Assembly: GCA_963518955.1 (NCBI GenBank)
Contig: CAUQKI010000001.1
Span: 248,001-312,000 of the forward strand
Origin: JABCPE02 sp963518955
Lineage (GTDB): Bacteria; Bacteroidota; Bacteroidia; Flavobacteriales; Weeksellaceae
Reading direction: 5' to 3'
DNA length: 64,000 nucleotides
Part shown: in pieces, positions 44,556-53,298 of the stretch
How the letters are laid out: the number at the start of each line of letters is the position of its first letter
Numbering within the stretch: position 1 is the stretch's first letter
The notes under the pieces: model-generated
Database searches by the model: none
Seen by the model: only the letters and a program-made list of their open reading frames with translations
What the model was told of the DNA's origin: nothing
Translations under genes and position numbers: made by a program

Positions 44556-45305
44556 TTAGAAGAATTTACCTCTTGCTGCCTCGCGTGTTTCGGCTGATGC
44601 TGTAAATGGTATACGCGTGGTGTAACCCTGCTGTGCTGCTACAATCATCTTTGTAGGCCATGAGAAAATATCTGTATTCCACTGCGTTACACGGCTGTTA
44701 TACACAGTTCGTGCTGCTGTTATCTCGCGCTGTAAGTAGCTGTTCTGCTGCATCGCATCAGCAATGGCATTGTGTGCCTTTAATTCTGGGTAAGCCTCAA
44801 CCTGTGGGAAAAGTCTACCGAAAGCAGTGTTAATCTGTGCATTCACATCACTTCTGTTGTCCTCATTTACACTGCCACTACGAAGAGCTGCCACTGTTTT
44901 CATCACATCTTTGTCAAGGTCAACAGCTCGCTCAACAAGTCCTACGACATTCTGAAGTATCTGTACTCTTTGTTCTAAATAATTGTCAATATTAGATGCC
45001 TCTGCCTGAATGCGTTGTTCCAACTGCTGGAAATAATTACGAGCTGATATCTTCATAAAGATGAAAATAACACCTGGCAAGATGCCCAGCAGACAGCCCA
45101 CACCACCAACAAGCAAAGGATTCTGCAGCGTACTGCCCATAACCAGCACATACAATAGTACCAATATCGGTATCACAACCCATAATGCTATCTGAAAAAG
45201 AGTAGAGCCAAAGCCTATCTCGACAGGCAGCTGTCTATCTATCACATGTACATCTCGTCCTGAATTATTTACAGGTCCTGTCACTTCGTCTAACAAATTT
45301 GCCAT
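44556..45305 (-). CDS. LemA-family protein
   Basis: The 249-residue protein has two membrane helices (FQIALWVVIPILVLLYVLV and LVGGVGCLLGILPGVIFIFM), then the LemA helical domain with its conserved NIDNYLEQRVQILQNVVGLV segment, FGRLFPQVEAYPELKAHNAI, and TAARTVYNSRVTQWNTDIFSWP. LemA proteins are membrane-bound and of unknown molecular function. The N-terminal extra helix is unlike the short single-anchor LemA form. The gene is GC-rich relative to surroundings but has a native-looking -7 box. Confidence 0.9.
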   Translation of the reverse strand: MANLLDEVTGPVNNSGRDVHVIDRQLPVEIGFGSTLFQIALWVVIPILVLLYVLVMGSTLQNPLLVGGVGCLLGILPGVIFIFMKISARNYFQQLEQRIQAEASNIDNYLEQRVQILQNVVGLVERAVDLDKDVMKTVAALRSGSVNEDNRSDVNAQINTAFGRLFPQVEAYPELKAHNAIADAMQQNSYLQREITAARTVYNSRVTQWNTDIFSWPTKMIVAAQQGYTTRIPFTASAETREAARGKFF

Positions 45306-45342
45306 AACTTTTAAATATATAGTTTTTGTTTTATTATTTTAT

Positions 45343-45350
45343 CAAAGATA
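45343..45350 (-). promoter_or_regulatory. Predicted promoter of the lemA operon (-7 box)
   Basis: The minus strand reads TATCTTTG, an exact TAnnTTTG match, 37 bases before the lemA ATG. Confidence 0.6.
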
Positions 45351-45415
45351 CATTTTTTTCTTAAAATTTTGGTAAATCTACTGCCTATATCTAATCTTTT
45401 ACTTTAATAAATTCC

Positions 45416-45973
45416 TCACGGATATTCAAAACCAAAATAAATTTTACACAGCTTATCTTGGTCAAAAGTATATTCAGCAAAATAAATTGGCAAATTATAC
45501 TTTTCTAAAAAATGAGACTTTTCATAATCTGAGATTTCATACCGAAGAACATGATTAGTTTCTACAAAAATATTTCCTTTTATCTTTATCAAATCCTTTT
45601 TAGAAATACCTAATTTTATTCCGCTTTCCGTGAAAAAGTTTGCATATTTAGTAGGATTTGGGATAGTTTTCTTATCATATGGACTTATTTCTGCTTGATA
45701 AAATTCGTTTCTTTTCATTCCATAGAAAAGATAAAGTTTAAGGATTTCAGTTTTATTTTCATTAGTAAAAATAGCATAGGGCAATGCTTCTTTACCCTCT
45801 ATAACATTGTATTTCAAATCACTATATCCCAAAACTACAGCAGTAGTATCTGATAATTTTATATCATTGATACTTATATCTGGCACAATGTTATCCTTAT
45901 ATGTTTCATTCTTTGTATCCTTACAATTCGTAAAAAGCATAAAAATTATACCTACAAAATAGAATGTTTTCAT
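45416..45973 (-). CDS. Hypothetical exported protein, probable lipoprotein
   Basis: The 185-residue protein starts MKTFYFVGIIFMLFTNCKDT, a short hydrophobic stretch ending at Cys17, consistent with a loose Bacteroidota lipobox. The rest is mixed, with many Tyr/Lys/Asp residues and no recognised motif. It is the last of a minus-strand set (rsmI and two other small anchored proteins); the gap to the previous gene is 41 bases. Confidence 0.6.
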   Translation of the reverse strand: MKTFYFVGIIFMLFTNCKDTKNETYKDNIVPDISINDIKLSDTTAVVLGYSDLKYNVIEGKEALPYAIFTNENKTEILKLYLFYGMKRNEFYQAEISPYDKKTIPNPTKYANFFTESGIKLGISKKDLIKIKGNIFVETNHVLRYEISDYEKSHFLEKYNLPIYFAEYTFDQDKLCKIYFGFEYP

Positions 45974-46014
45974 AATTATTACTTTTTAAATGTTTTATAT
46001 TGATTATAAGAATA

Positions 46015-46362
46015 TTATGGAAGCAGAAATGTTTTTTCTTCTTGTTTGGATAGAATAAAATCTCCTAATTTTAATTTCAAAGTATCCTTTCTTATAGAGT
46101 AACCATTGATATGGTCATATCTATCGTAATTTTGCAAAACTTCTTCCACTCCATTTTCAGATTTCCTTATTTGGATATATGACTGACTAGAAGCATTGGA
46201 GGGAATATGATATATTTTAATTGTATAGTTTTTATTCGGAATGCTGATTGCTTCTATTTCTTTGAATTCCTCATCAAAAATAGCAAAAGTTGATAACTTG
46301 TAAATCCCAAATAATAGTAAAAATACCGCCACTATTCCTAAAAGTGTTTTTGTATTTTTCAT
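46015..46362 (-). CDS. Hypothetical single-pass membrane protein
   Basis: The 115-residue protein has an N-terminal membrane helix (LLGIVAVFLLLFGIYKL) and a beta-rich outer domain (KNYTIKIYHIPSNASSQSYIQIR). No family is recognised. It starts two bases after the 166-residue gene and is probably translated with it. Confidence 0.6.
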   Translation of the reverse strand: MKNTKTLLGIVAVFLLLFGIYKLSTFAIFDEEFKEIEAISIPNKNYTIKIYHIPSNASSQSYIQIRKSENGVEEVLQNYDRYDHINGYSIRKDTLKLKLGDFILSKQEEKTFLLP

Positions 46363-46364
46363 AG

Positions 46365-46865
46365 TTATTTATCTGTTTTCTGAAATGGTGAGTTTGGTAT
46401 TTTTCCTTTAATTCGTTTCCCTTTGAAAAAAAGAGCAGCATCTGGTTCTTGTAAAAGGGGTTTTCTCCATACAAATATTGAATCATTCTTATATTCCACC
46501 ATAAAAAGGCGATATTTATTATTCTCTAAATAATCAATAATTCCTATTGGGTAATTTCCCTTTCTGTCTTCTATAACAAAAATTATTCTTTCCTTTCCAT
46601 CAGATGCTTTGTCTAATGAATGTATTATCAGTTTCTTTTCATCTTCTTCATTATAGTAAGTCAAATGGTTAAATAGATATTCTATATCTGAATAATTGTC
46701 ATTTCTGTCTTCGCTATATTTCTTTTTCCCATTTGCAATTTCATATTCTAAATGAAAGTCTGGGTCATCTATGGTTGGATTTAAATATAGATAAGTAACC
46801 ACAAGCCCTGCCACAGAAATCACAGCCAGAAGCAAAAATAATGCTCTTTTTAAATTCTTTTTCAT
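46365..46865 (-). CDS. Hypothetical single-pass membrane protein
   Basis: The 166-residue protein has an N-terminal membrane helix (ALFLLLAVISVAGLVVTYLYL) and a soluble acidic domain with no recognised motif. It begins two bases after the rsmI stop, so it is likely coupled to rsmI and to the next small anchored protein gene. Confidence 0.6.
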   Translation of the reverse strand: MKKNLKRALFLLLAVISVAGLVVTYLYLNPTIDDPDFHLEYEIANGKKKYSEDRNDNYSDIEYLFNHLTYYNEEDEKKLIIHSLDKASDGKERIIFVIEDRKGNYPIGIIDYLENNKYRLFMVEYKNDSIFVWRKPLLQEPDAALFFKGKRIKGKIPNSPFQKTDK

Positions 46866-46867
46866 TG

Positions 46868-47542
46868 CTAAATCTGGTTATTCACCACTAAAACCATTTC
46901 GCCTTTTAGGGTTTTACTTTTGGAAAATTCTATGAGTTCTTCTATGGTTCCGCGTTTGGTTTCCTCAAATTTTTTGGAAATTTCTCGGCTGAGGCTGATT
47001 TTCGTTCCCTCTCCGAAAAATTCCTTTATCTGCTCCAGTGTGGTGTTTATCTTGTGCGGGCTTTCGTAGAGAACTATCGTTTTTTTCTCCTCTGCCAGCT
47101 GTTTCAGTTTTGTCTGTCTTCCCTTTTTCTGTGGTAAAAATCCCACGAAAAAAAACTCATTATTAGGCAGTCCAGAAACCACCAGCGCTGGCACGAAAGC
47201 CGTAGCACCAGGTAGACACTGCATTTCTACCTCGTTGTCCGCACATGCCTTCGCCAGCAGATATCCAGGGTCAGAAATTCCAGGCGTTCCTGCATCGGTA
47301 ATGATAGCGATATTCTGACCATTTTTCAGGTCTTCTATAACTTTAAGTGTCGCTTGATGTTCATTGTGTAAGTGATATGATTTCAATGGTTTAGAAATTT
47401 CAAAATGTTTGAGTAAAATTCCCGAAGTCCGTGTATCTTCACAAAGAATATAGTCCACTTCTTTCAAAATTTTTACTGCCCGAAAAGTCATATCTTCCAG
47501 ATTGCCAATAGGCGTAGGAACAAAATAAAGTATACCACTCAT
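46868..47542 (-). CDS. rsmI: 16S rRNA (cytidine(1402)-2'-O)-methyltransferase
   Basis: RsmI methylates the ribose of C1402 in 16S rRNA at the decoding centre. The 224-residue tetrapyrrole-methylase-fold protein begins LYFVPTPIGNLEDMTFRA and has CEDTRTSGILLKHF, the SAM-binding ITDAGTPGISDPGYLL, and the late REISKKFEETKRGT. Length is on the short side (many homologs have about 280 residues), lacking a C-terminal extension, as is common in Bacteroidota. It diverges from tdk. Confidence 0.95.
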   Translation of the reverse strand: MSGILYFVPTPIGNLEDMTFRAVKILKEVDYILCEDTRTSGILLKHFEISKPLKSYHLHNEHQATLKVIEDLKNGQNIAIITDAGTPGISDPGYLLAKACADNEVEMQCLPGATAFVPALVVSGLPNNEFFFVGFLPQKKGRQTKLKQLAEEKKTIVLYESPHKINTTLEQIKEFFGEGTKISLSREISKKFEETKRGTIEELIEFSKSKTLKGEMVLVVNNQI

Positions 47543-47564
47543 AAATTCTTTTATTAAAATTGTT

Positions 47565-47585
47565 TAAATTTGGGATTTAATTTTG
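47565..47585 (+). promoter_or_regulatory. Candidate tdk promoter (two overlapping -7 boxes)
   Basis: TAAATTTG (47565-47572) and TAATTTTG (47578-47585) both fit TAnnTTTG, in the gap between divergent rsmI and tdk. Which is used cannot be told. Confidence 0.4.
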
Positions 47586-47620
47586 AATTTTTCACATCAA
47601 AATCAAAAGGCTAATTTACA

Positions 47621-48208
47621 ATGTTTTTAGAAAATACAATCAATCACGCCAAACAAAGCGGTTGGATGGAGGTTATCTGCGGTTCTATGTTTTCTGGAAA
47701 AACTGAAGAACTCATCAGAAGACTCCGCCGTGCAGAGATGGCTGGACAGCAGGTAGAAATCTTCAAACCCAAGCTGGACACCCGCTATGCCGATGAAGAG
47801 GTAGTCTCTCACAACCAAAATAAAATAAAAAGCACTCCCGTAGAAACTCCCGATGAGATTCTACTCCTAGGGTCTAACTGCGATGTGGTGGGCATAGATG
47901 AGGCACAGTTTTTCGATGAAAGCATTGTAGAAATAGCCAATCAGCTGGCGAACAACGGCGTTCGTGTGGTGATTGCTGGGCTGGATATGGACTACATGGG
48001 AAGGCCTTTTGGGCCGATGCCCAACCTGATGGCTACAGCAGAATATGTTACAAAAGTCCACGCCATCTGCAAGAAAACAGGAAATTTGGCGAATTATTCC
48101 ATGAGAACCTCAGGGAGTGATGATTTGGTACAATTAGGAGAAACAGACAGCTACGAAGCTGTGAGCAGAAAAGTTTTTACAGAAGAAGTTTTGAATAAAA
48201 AACAATGA
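47621..48208 (+). CDS. tdk: Thymidine kinase
   Basis: Tdk phosphorylates thymidine in salvage of DNA precursors. The 195-residue type II enzyme has the P-loop CGSMFSGKTEEL, Walker B DVVGIDEAQFFD, and the lasso loop. The C-terminal zinc site of the classic enzyme (two CxxC pairs) is mostly missing here: only one Cys remains in AICKKTGNLANYS, and YEAVSRKVF has none. Its stop overlaps the murF-alr start (ATGA). Confidence 0.94.
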   Translation: MFLENTINHAKQSGWMEVICGSMFSGKTEELIRRLRRAEMAGQQVEIFKPKLDTRYADEEVVSHNQNKIKSTPVETPDEILLLGSNCDVVGIDEAQFFDESIVEIANQLANNGVRVVIAGLDMDYMGRPFGPMPNLMATAEYVTKVHAICKKTGNLANYSMRTSGSDDLVQLGETDSYEAVSRKVFTEEVLNKKQ

Positions 48209-50655
48209 TATACAGCACATTACAAATTTCGCAACTTACAGATTCTAAACTGATTGGGAATCCAGATATTCTCATCAGCAATATCTCTTTTGACAGCCGA
48301 AATCTTTATTCTATTTCGGATACGGCGTTTATTGCCATTAACACCAAAAATAATTCTGGCGAAAAATACATTTCTTCCGTAGTAGAAAAAGGTGTGAAAG
48401 TCATTATTTCTGAAAACTACCATCCTGAATACGAAGATATTACATGGATTATCACCAAAAATTCCATTGAATTTTTACAAATTTTAGCTAAAAAACATTT
48501 AGAAAATTCACATTTAGAAAACACCATCGGCATTACAGGAAGTAACGGCAAAACCATTGTAAAAGAATGGCTTTATCAGTGTCTTTGGGATGAATATTCC
48601 ACGGTGAAATCTCCCAAAAGTTTCAACTCGCAGATTGGGCTTCCTATCTCGCTGCTGCAAATCAATGAGGAACACCAGCTGGGAATCTTTGAAGTCGGAA
48701 TTTCTAAACCGAGTGAAATGGCGAAATTGGAAAATATTTTCGCTCCGAAAATCGGCGTTTTGACGCACATCGGCTCTGCTCATTCTTCTAATTTTAAAAA
48801 CGAAGAAGAACTGATAAACGAAAAAATTATTCTTTTCAAAGAAAGTGAAACTATTATTTATAACGGAGATAATGAATTGGTTTATAATTTAGTAAATCAA
48901 CTTTATTCAAGTAAAAATTTAATTAGTTTCGGACTAAATCAAAGAAATGATGTCCGTATTTCTTCCGATTATAAAAATCCTAATAAACGCATCGGGATAA
49001 AATATTTTGATGAAGAAATCAGTATTTCTCTCCAAAAACGAGATGAGGCTACACTTTCCAATATTCTAGCGGTTGCAGCTGTTTTAAAATCACTGAAAAT
49101 CTCCAATGAAAAAATTGTGACCAAAATCCAAGACCTGCATTCAGTGGAGATGCGTCTGGAAAGTGTGAACGGCATTAGAAGTAATCTGATTATCAATGAT
49201 TCTTTTAATCTGGATTTGGATTCGTTAATCATTGCATATCAGTTCATTAACCAATATCAAAAGCAGAAAAAATCGCTCATTCTTACAGATATTTTGGACA
49301 CGATAGAAGAGAACGAAATATTGTATAAAAAAGTAGCGGAACTTACCAACGAGCAGGATTTTGAAAATATCATTCTCATCGGTGAACATATCACGAAGTA
49401 TAAAGATTTGTTTTCAGGGAAAGTCAAAATCTTTGACAATACTCAGGAACTTATAGACAGCCAGTATCTCAATACGATTGAAAATCAGCTCATTTTATTA
49501 AAGGGAGCGAGGGTTTTTGAAATTGAAAAAATCAAAAAACTTTTAGAATTACAGAAGCATGATACTACGCTTGAAGTAAATCTTAATGCCATCGTGCATA
49601 ATATAAACATTCACAAGAATTTACTGAAACCAGAGACAAAAGTCTGTGCGATGGTGAAAGCTTTTTCCTATGGACTGGGCGGCTACGAAATTGCCGAATA
49701 TCTACAGCATCACCACATTGATTATCTGGGAGTTGCCTATGCAGATGAGGGAGTTGATTTACGGAAAAACGGTGTGACTACACCTATCCTTGTGATGAAT
49801 CCTGAGCAGAGCAGCTATGACACCATCATAGATTATCATCTGGAGCCAGAGATATACAGTCTGAGGGTTTTGGATTTATTTGGGAAACAGCTCCAAGCGA
49901 AAGGAATCCAAGAGACCTACCCTATCCATATCAAGATAGAAACAGGAATGCATCGCCTTGGTTTTAAAGAAGATGAAATAGATGATTTGATTAATTCCTT
50001 GAAAAAATACAATGTCAAAATAGCGAGTATTTTCAGCCATTTATCTTGCGCGGATGTTCCCAAAGAAAAGGAATATACACTGCACCAGCTGGAAACCTTT
50101 GAGCGAGTTTCAAGTAAAATCATCCAAAATATTGATTATAAACCTATTAGGCATATTCTCAATACAGCGGGAATTATCAATTTCACTGAGTATCAATATG
50201 ATATGGTAAGAATAGGCATTGGGATGATGGGCATTTCCTGCGCTGCTGAAATAGAAAAACAGCTCCAAAATGTGGCTACATTTAAAACCGTGATTTCTCA
50301 AATTTCCAAAGTAGAAAAAGGAGATTCCATAGGATACAGCAGAAAATATATCGCAGAAAAAGATACCAGAATCGCCACCATTCCGATAGGCTATGCAGAC
50401 GGCATTACTCGGCTGATAGGAAACAAAAAAGGATTTGTCATCATCAAAGGGCAGAAAGTTCCCATCGTGGGAAATGTGTGTATGGATATGCTCATGGCAG
50501 ATTTGGGCGAAATTCCTGCAAAGGAAGGTGATGAGGTTGTTATATTCAATTCCTGTAAGACTTTGGAAGAGTTTGCAGACTATTGCCAAACCATTCCTTA
50601 CGAGGTTCTTACTTCCATTTCACGAAGAGTTAAAAGAATTTATATAAAAGATTGA
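48205..50655 (+). CDS. Bifunctional MurF ligase / alanine racemase
   Basis: The 816-residue fusion joins UDP-MurNAc-tripeptide:D-Ala-D-Ala ligase (about residues 1-445) with alanine racemase (about 450-816), so one protein makes D-Ala and attaches D-Ala-D-Ala to the peptidoglycan precursor. MurF shows the P-loop GSNGKT at 112-117. The racemase has the PLP-binding Lys485 in CAMVKAFSYG, then GYSRKYIAEKDTRIATIPIG and the metal-free VPIVGNVCMDMLM segment. This fusion is well known in Bacteroidota. Coupled to tdk upstream by a 4-base overlap. Confidence 0.96.
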   Translation: MIYSTLQISQLTDSKLIGNPDILISNISFDSRNLYSISDTAFIAINTKNNSGEKYISSVVEKGVKVIISENYHPEYEDITWIITKNSIEFLQILAKKHLENSHLENTIGITGSNGKTIVKEWLYQCLWDEYSTVKSPKSFNSQIGLPISLLQINEEHQLGIFEVGISKPSEMAKLENIFAPKIGVLTHIGSAHSSNFKNEEELINEKIILFKESETIIYNGDNELVYNLVNQLYSSKNLISFGLNQRNDVRISSDYKNPNKRIGIKYFDEEISISLQKRDEATLSNILAVAAVLKSLKISNEKIVTKIQDLHSVEMRLESVNGIRSNLIINDSFNLDLDSLIIAYQFINQYQKQKKSLILTDILDTIEENEILYKKVAELTNEQDFENIILIGEHITKYKDLFSGKVKIFDNTQELIDSQYLNTIENQLILLKGARVFEIEKIKKLLELQKHDTTLEVNLNAIVHNINIHKNLLKPETKVCAMVKAFSYGLGGYEIAEYLQHHHIDYLGVAYADEGVDLRKNGVTTPILVMNPEQSSYDTIIDYHLEPEIYSLRVLDLFGKQLQAKGIQETYPIHIKIETGMHRLGFKEDEIDDLINSLKKYNVKIASIFSHLSCADVPKEKEYTLHQLETFERVSSKIIQNIDYKPIRHILNTAGIINFTEYQYDMVRIGIGMMGISCAAEIEKQLQNVATFKTVISQISKVEKGDSIGYSRKYIAEKDTRIATIPIGYADGITRLIGNKKGFVIIKGQKVPIVGNVCMDMLMADLGEIPAKEGDEVVIFNSCKTLEEFADYCQTIPYEVLTSISRRVKRIYIKD

Positions 50656-50657
50656 TT

Positions 50658-52820
50658 ATGAAAAAGTTACTTCAAATATTTATAATAATGTTTTCTTTGA
50701 CTTTGTATAAAACTCAGGTAAAAGAAAACATAAAAATTCCGAAAAACCCAAAAATAGGGCTGTCTCTGGCGGGCGGCGGCGCGAAAGGTTTTGCCCATGT
50801 AGGCGTGTTGAAAGTGATAGACTCACTGGGAGTAAAAATAGACTACATCTCTGGAACCAGCATGGGAGCGATAGTTGGAGGGCTTTATGCATCGGGCTAT
50901 TCAGCAAAGGAAATAGAAAAAATCATTAAAGAAACTGATTTTTATGAAATTCTTGCCAATGAAAAAGACCGAAAAGAAACTCCATTTTTTGATAAAAATA
51001 ATGACAAATACCTGCTGAATATTCCTTTTGAAAAAGGTAAATTCAATGTCTTGCCAAAAGCCATTTCACAAGGACAAAAAAATCTTTTCCTTTTGAAAGA
51101 TTTGTTTAACAATGTTTCTAATGTTACAGATTTTTCAAAGCTGAATATTCCTTTTATGTGCGTGGCAACCAATCTAGAAAATGGAAAAGTAAAAATTTTT
51201 GAAAAAGGAGACTTGGTGAATTCTATCATGGCAAGTTCCGCCTATCCTTCGCTGATAAATCCCGTGAAAATAAATGACAGTCTGTATATAGATGGTGCGA
51301 TGACAGTAAATTTCCCATCAAAACCACTTAAAGAGAAAGGAATGGATATTGTCATCGGTGTGGATTTAAGTCTTCCTCTTGCGAATAAAGATGAGCTAAA
51401 TTCGGCTATAAAGATTTTGGACCAAGTGATAGATTTCACTATACAAAACGAAAATAAAGTTCAGTATAAAAATACAGATATAAGAATTCATCCTAATCTA
51501 AAAGGATATTCTTCCACAAGCTATGGCGACAAAGAAAAAATCCTAAATTTAGGATATGAAGAGGCTAAAAAATACATCGACATACTCAATAAATTACCAA
51601 AAAGAGATTCCCTACCAAAAATGATGAGCAAACCTGTCTATGCTAATGTTTATAAAGTAGACAGCCTTGTTTTGGTGAATAGTAAGATTTTTAATGAATC
51701 TTATGTAAAAGGGAAAATGAACCTTAAAATTCCTTCTCTGCAGACTTATGCTGGAATAAACCAAATGATTGATAAATTATACGCTACCAATAATTATAAA
51801 CTTATCAATTATGACCTGATGCAGGATAAAGGAAAAAATATTTTAAAGCTGGAATTGGAAGAAGATGATGCTAGGTTTATGCTAAAATTTGGCCTGCATT
51901 ATGATGAAGTTTTCAAAACAGGACTGCTCATCAATACAACCATCAAAAGGTTTTTATTCCAAAACTCTATTCTCTCCCTCGATGCTATCGTAGGAGGAAA
52001 TAAGCCGAGATATTATTTTAATTATTTTGTAGATAATGGCTACTTCCCTGGGTTTGGGATTTATTCTTCTGGGATGAGCCTACAGCTTAATGATGATAAT
52101 AGAAATGAAATAGGAAAATGGAAATGGTTTAGAAATGAGATTTATCTTCAATCTATTTGGAAAGATAGATACGCCATAGGAGGAGGAATGAGCCATGATT
52201 ATTTTGAATCCAAAATAGGAACTACCCGCTATGATAATGAAAAAAACTTTCTCAATCCTTATGTTTTCATTAAAAGTGATACGAGGAATGACAAGGATTT
52301 CTCATCAAGAGGTTTTTACCTTAATATAGAAGGAAAATTATTGGATATTTTTAATAAAAAAATTGAAAAACAGATTTTCCAAACCAAAGCTGACATCCGA
52401 ATGAGTTTTCCTATTTCCAGCCGTGTGACTTATAGGCTGAATCTTTTTGGAGGATTAACTTTTGGAAAAGATGTTCCATACTATTATCATTTCTACCCAG
52501 GTGGAATTTTTGAGCAGAATTTAGTCAATTTTGTAAGTTTCCAAGGCTATCAGTTTGGGAATTTTGCCACGGATAATCTTATCGTTGCTGGGAATGATTT
52601 TCAGTTTAGAATTAAGAAAAATTATTTCATCACAGGACATGTTAATTTTATGAATACCTTTGATGAGCATAAAATAAATCATATTCTAAAAGTAGGTGAT
52701 GTTTCTGGTGGAATTACTGCTGGATACAAATCTCCTTTTGGGCAAATAAAACTAAATTATAGCAAAGCTATGAATAAAGGAAAAGGAATTTTTAGTGTGA
52801 TTTTAGGACATTGGTTCTAA
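50658..52820 (+). CDS. Patatin-like phospholipase fused to POTRA and outer-membrane barrel
   Basis: The 720-residue protein has a signal peptide, a patatin domain with oxyanion loop GGGAKGF (39-45), nucleophile Ser68 in GTSMG and catalytic Asp of the DGA motif (about residue 212), then a POTRA-like region (about 335-420) and a 16-strand BamA/TamA-like barrel ending in GHWF. The layout recalls type Vd (PlpD-like) outer-membrane patatins. The ATG at 50658 is used because an upstream TTG overlaps the murF-alr stop. It likely cleaves phospholipids at the outer membrane or cell surface. Confidence 0.92.
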   Translation: MKKLLQIFIIMFSLTLYKTQVKENIKIPKNPKIGLSLAGGGAKGFAHVGVLKVIDSLGVKIDYISGTSMGAIVGGLYASGYSAKEIEKIIKETDFYEILANEKDRKETPFFDKNNDKYLLNIPFEKGKFNVLPKAISQGQKNLFLLKDLFNNVSNVTDFSKLNIPFMCVATNLENGKVKIFEKGDLVNSIMASSAYPSLINPVKINDSLYIDGAMTVNFPSKPLKEKGMDIVIGVDLSLPLANKDELNSAIKILDQVIDFTIQNENKVQYKNTDIRIHPNLKGYSSTSYGDKEKILNLGYEEAKKYIDILNKLPKRDSLPKMMSKPVYANVYKVDSLVLVNSKIFNESYVKGKMNLKIPSLQTYAGINQMIDKLYATNNYKLINYDLMQDKGKNILKLELEEDDARFMLKFGLHYDEVFKTGLLINTTIKRFLFQNSILSLDAIVGGNKPRYYFNYFVDNGYFPGFGIYSSGMSLQLNDDNRNEIGKWKWFRNEIYLQSIWKDRYAIGGGMSHDYFESKIGTTRYDNEKNFLNPYVFIKSDTRNDKDFSSRGFYLNIEGKLLDIFNKKIEKQIFQTKADIRMSFPISSRVTYRLNLFGGLTFGKDVPYYYHFYPGGIFEQNLVNFVSFQGYQFGNFATDNLIVAGNDFQFRIKKNYFITGHVNFMNTFDEHKINHILKVGDVSGGITAGYKSPFGQIKLNYSKAMNKGKGIFSVILGHWF

Positions 52821-52843
52821 TTTTTAGAAATAAATAAAGCAGA

Positions 52844-53251
52844 ATGATACAGTATTTTTTTGAAAATGTAGAGGAAATTTCCCTTCCTGAAAATTGTTCA
52901 GAATGGATTGAAAAACTTATTTTAAATGAAGAAAAAAAAGTAGGAAATATCAATTATATTTTCTGTAATGACGAATACTTGCTAAAAGTAAATCAGGATT
53001 TTCTTAATCATGATTATTATACGGACATCATCACTTTTGACTATGTAAAAGGTAAAACTATAAGCGGAGATATTTTTATATCTTTGCCACGCATTTCGGA
53101 AAATGCCTCTACCCTATCCAGTGGTTTTGAAAAAGAATTACTACGGGTTCTGGCTCACGGTGTTCTTCACCTTTGCGGATATAAAGACAAATCCGATGAA
53201 GAAGAAAAAGAAATGAGAGCGAAAGAAGATTTTTATATCAATTTATTTTAA
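52844..53251 (+). CDS. ybeY: YbeY endoribonuclease / rRNA maturation factor
   Basis: YbeY is a single-strand-specific, metal-dependent RNase that acts in 16S rRNA 3' maturation and ribosome quality control. The 135-residue protein has the motif LAHGVLHLCGYKDKSDEEE. The first two metal-binding histidines are present, but the third of the common HGxxHLxGYDH is replaced (see findings). It is short and normal in length, 23 bases after the patatin gene. Confidence 0.93.
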   Translation: MIQYFFENVEEISLPENCSEWIEKLILNEEKKVGNINYIFCNDEYLLKVNQDFLNHDYYTDIITFDYVKGKTISGDIFISLPRISENASTLSSGFEKELLRVLAHGVLHLCGYKDKSDEEEKEMRAKEDFYINLF

Positions 53252-53267
53252 TGTTTCCCGTGAAACA
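53252..53267. other. parS-like ParB-binding site 1
   Basis: TGTTTCCCGTGAAACA differs from the near-universal parS sequence TGTTTCACGTGAAACA by one base. It lies between ybeY and mnmG, directly after the ybeY stop. Confidence 0.75.
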
Positions 53268-53298
53268 TTTTTATTATTTATAAACTTATTTACAATAT

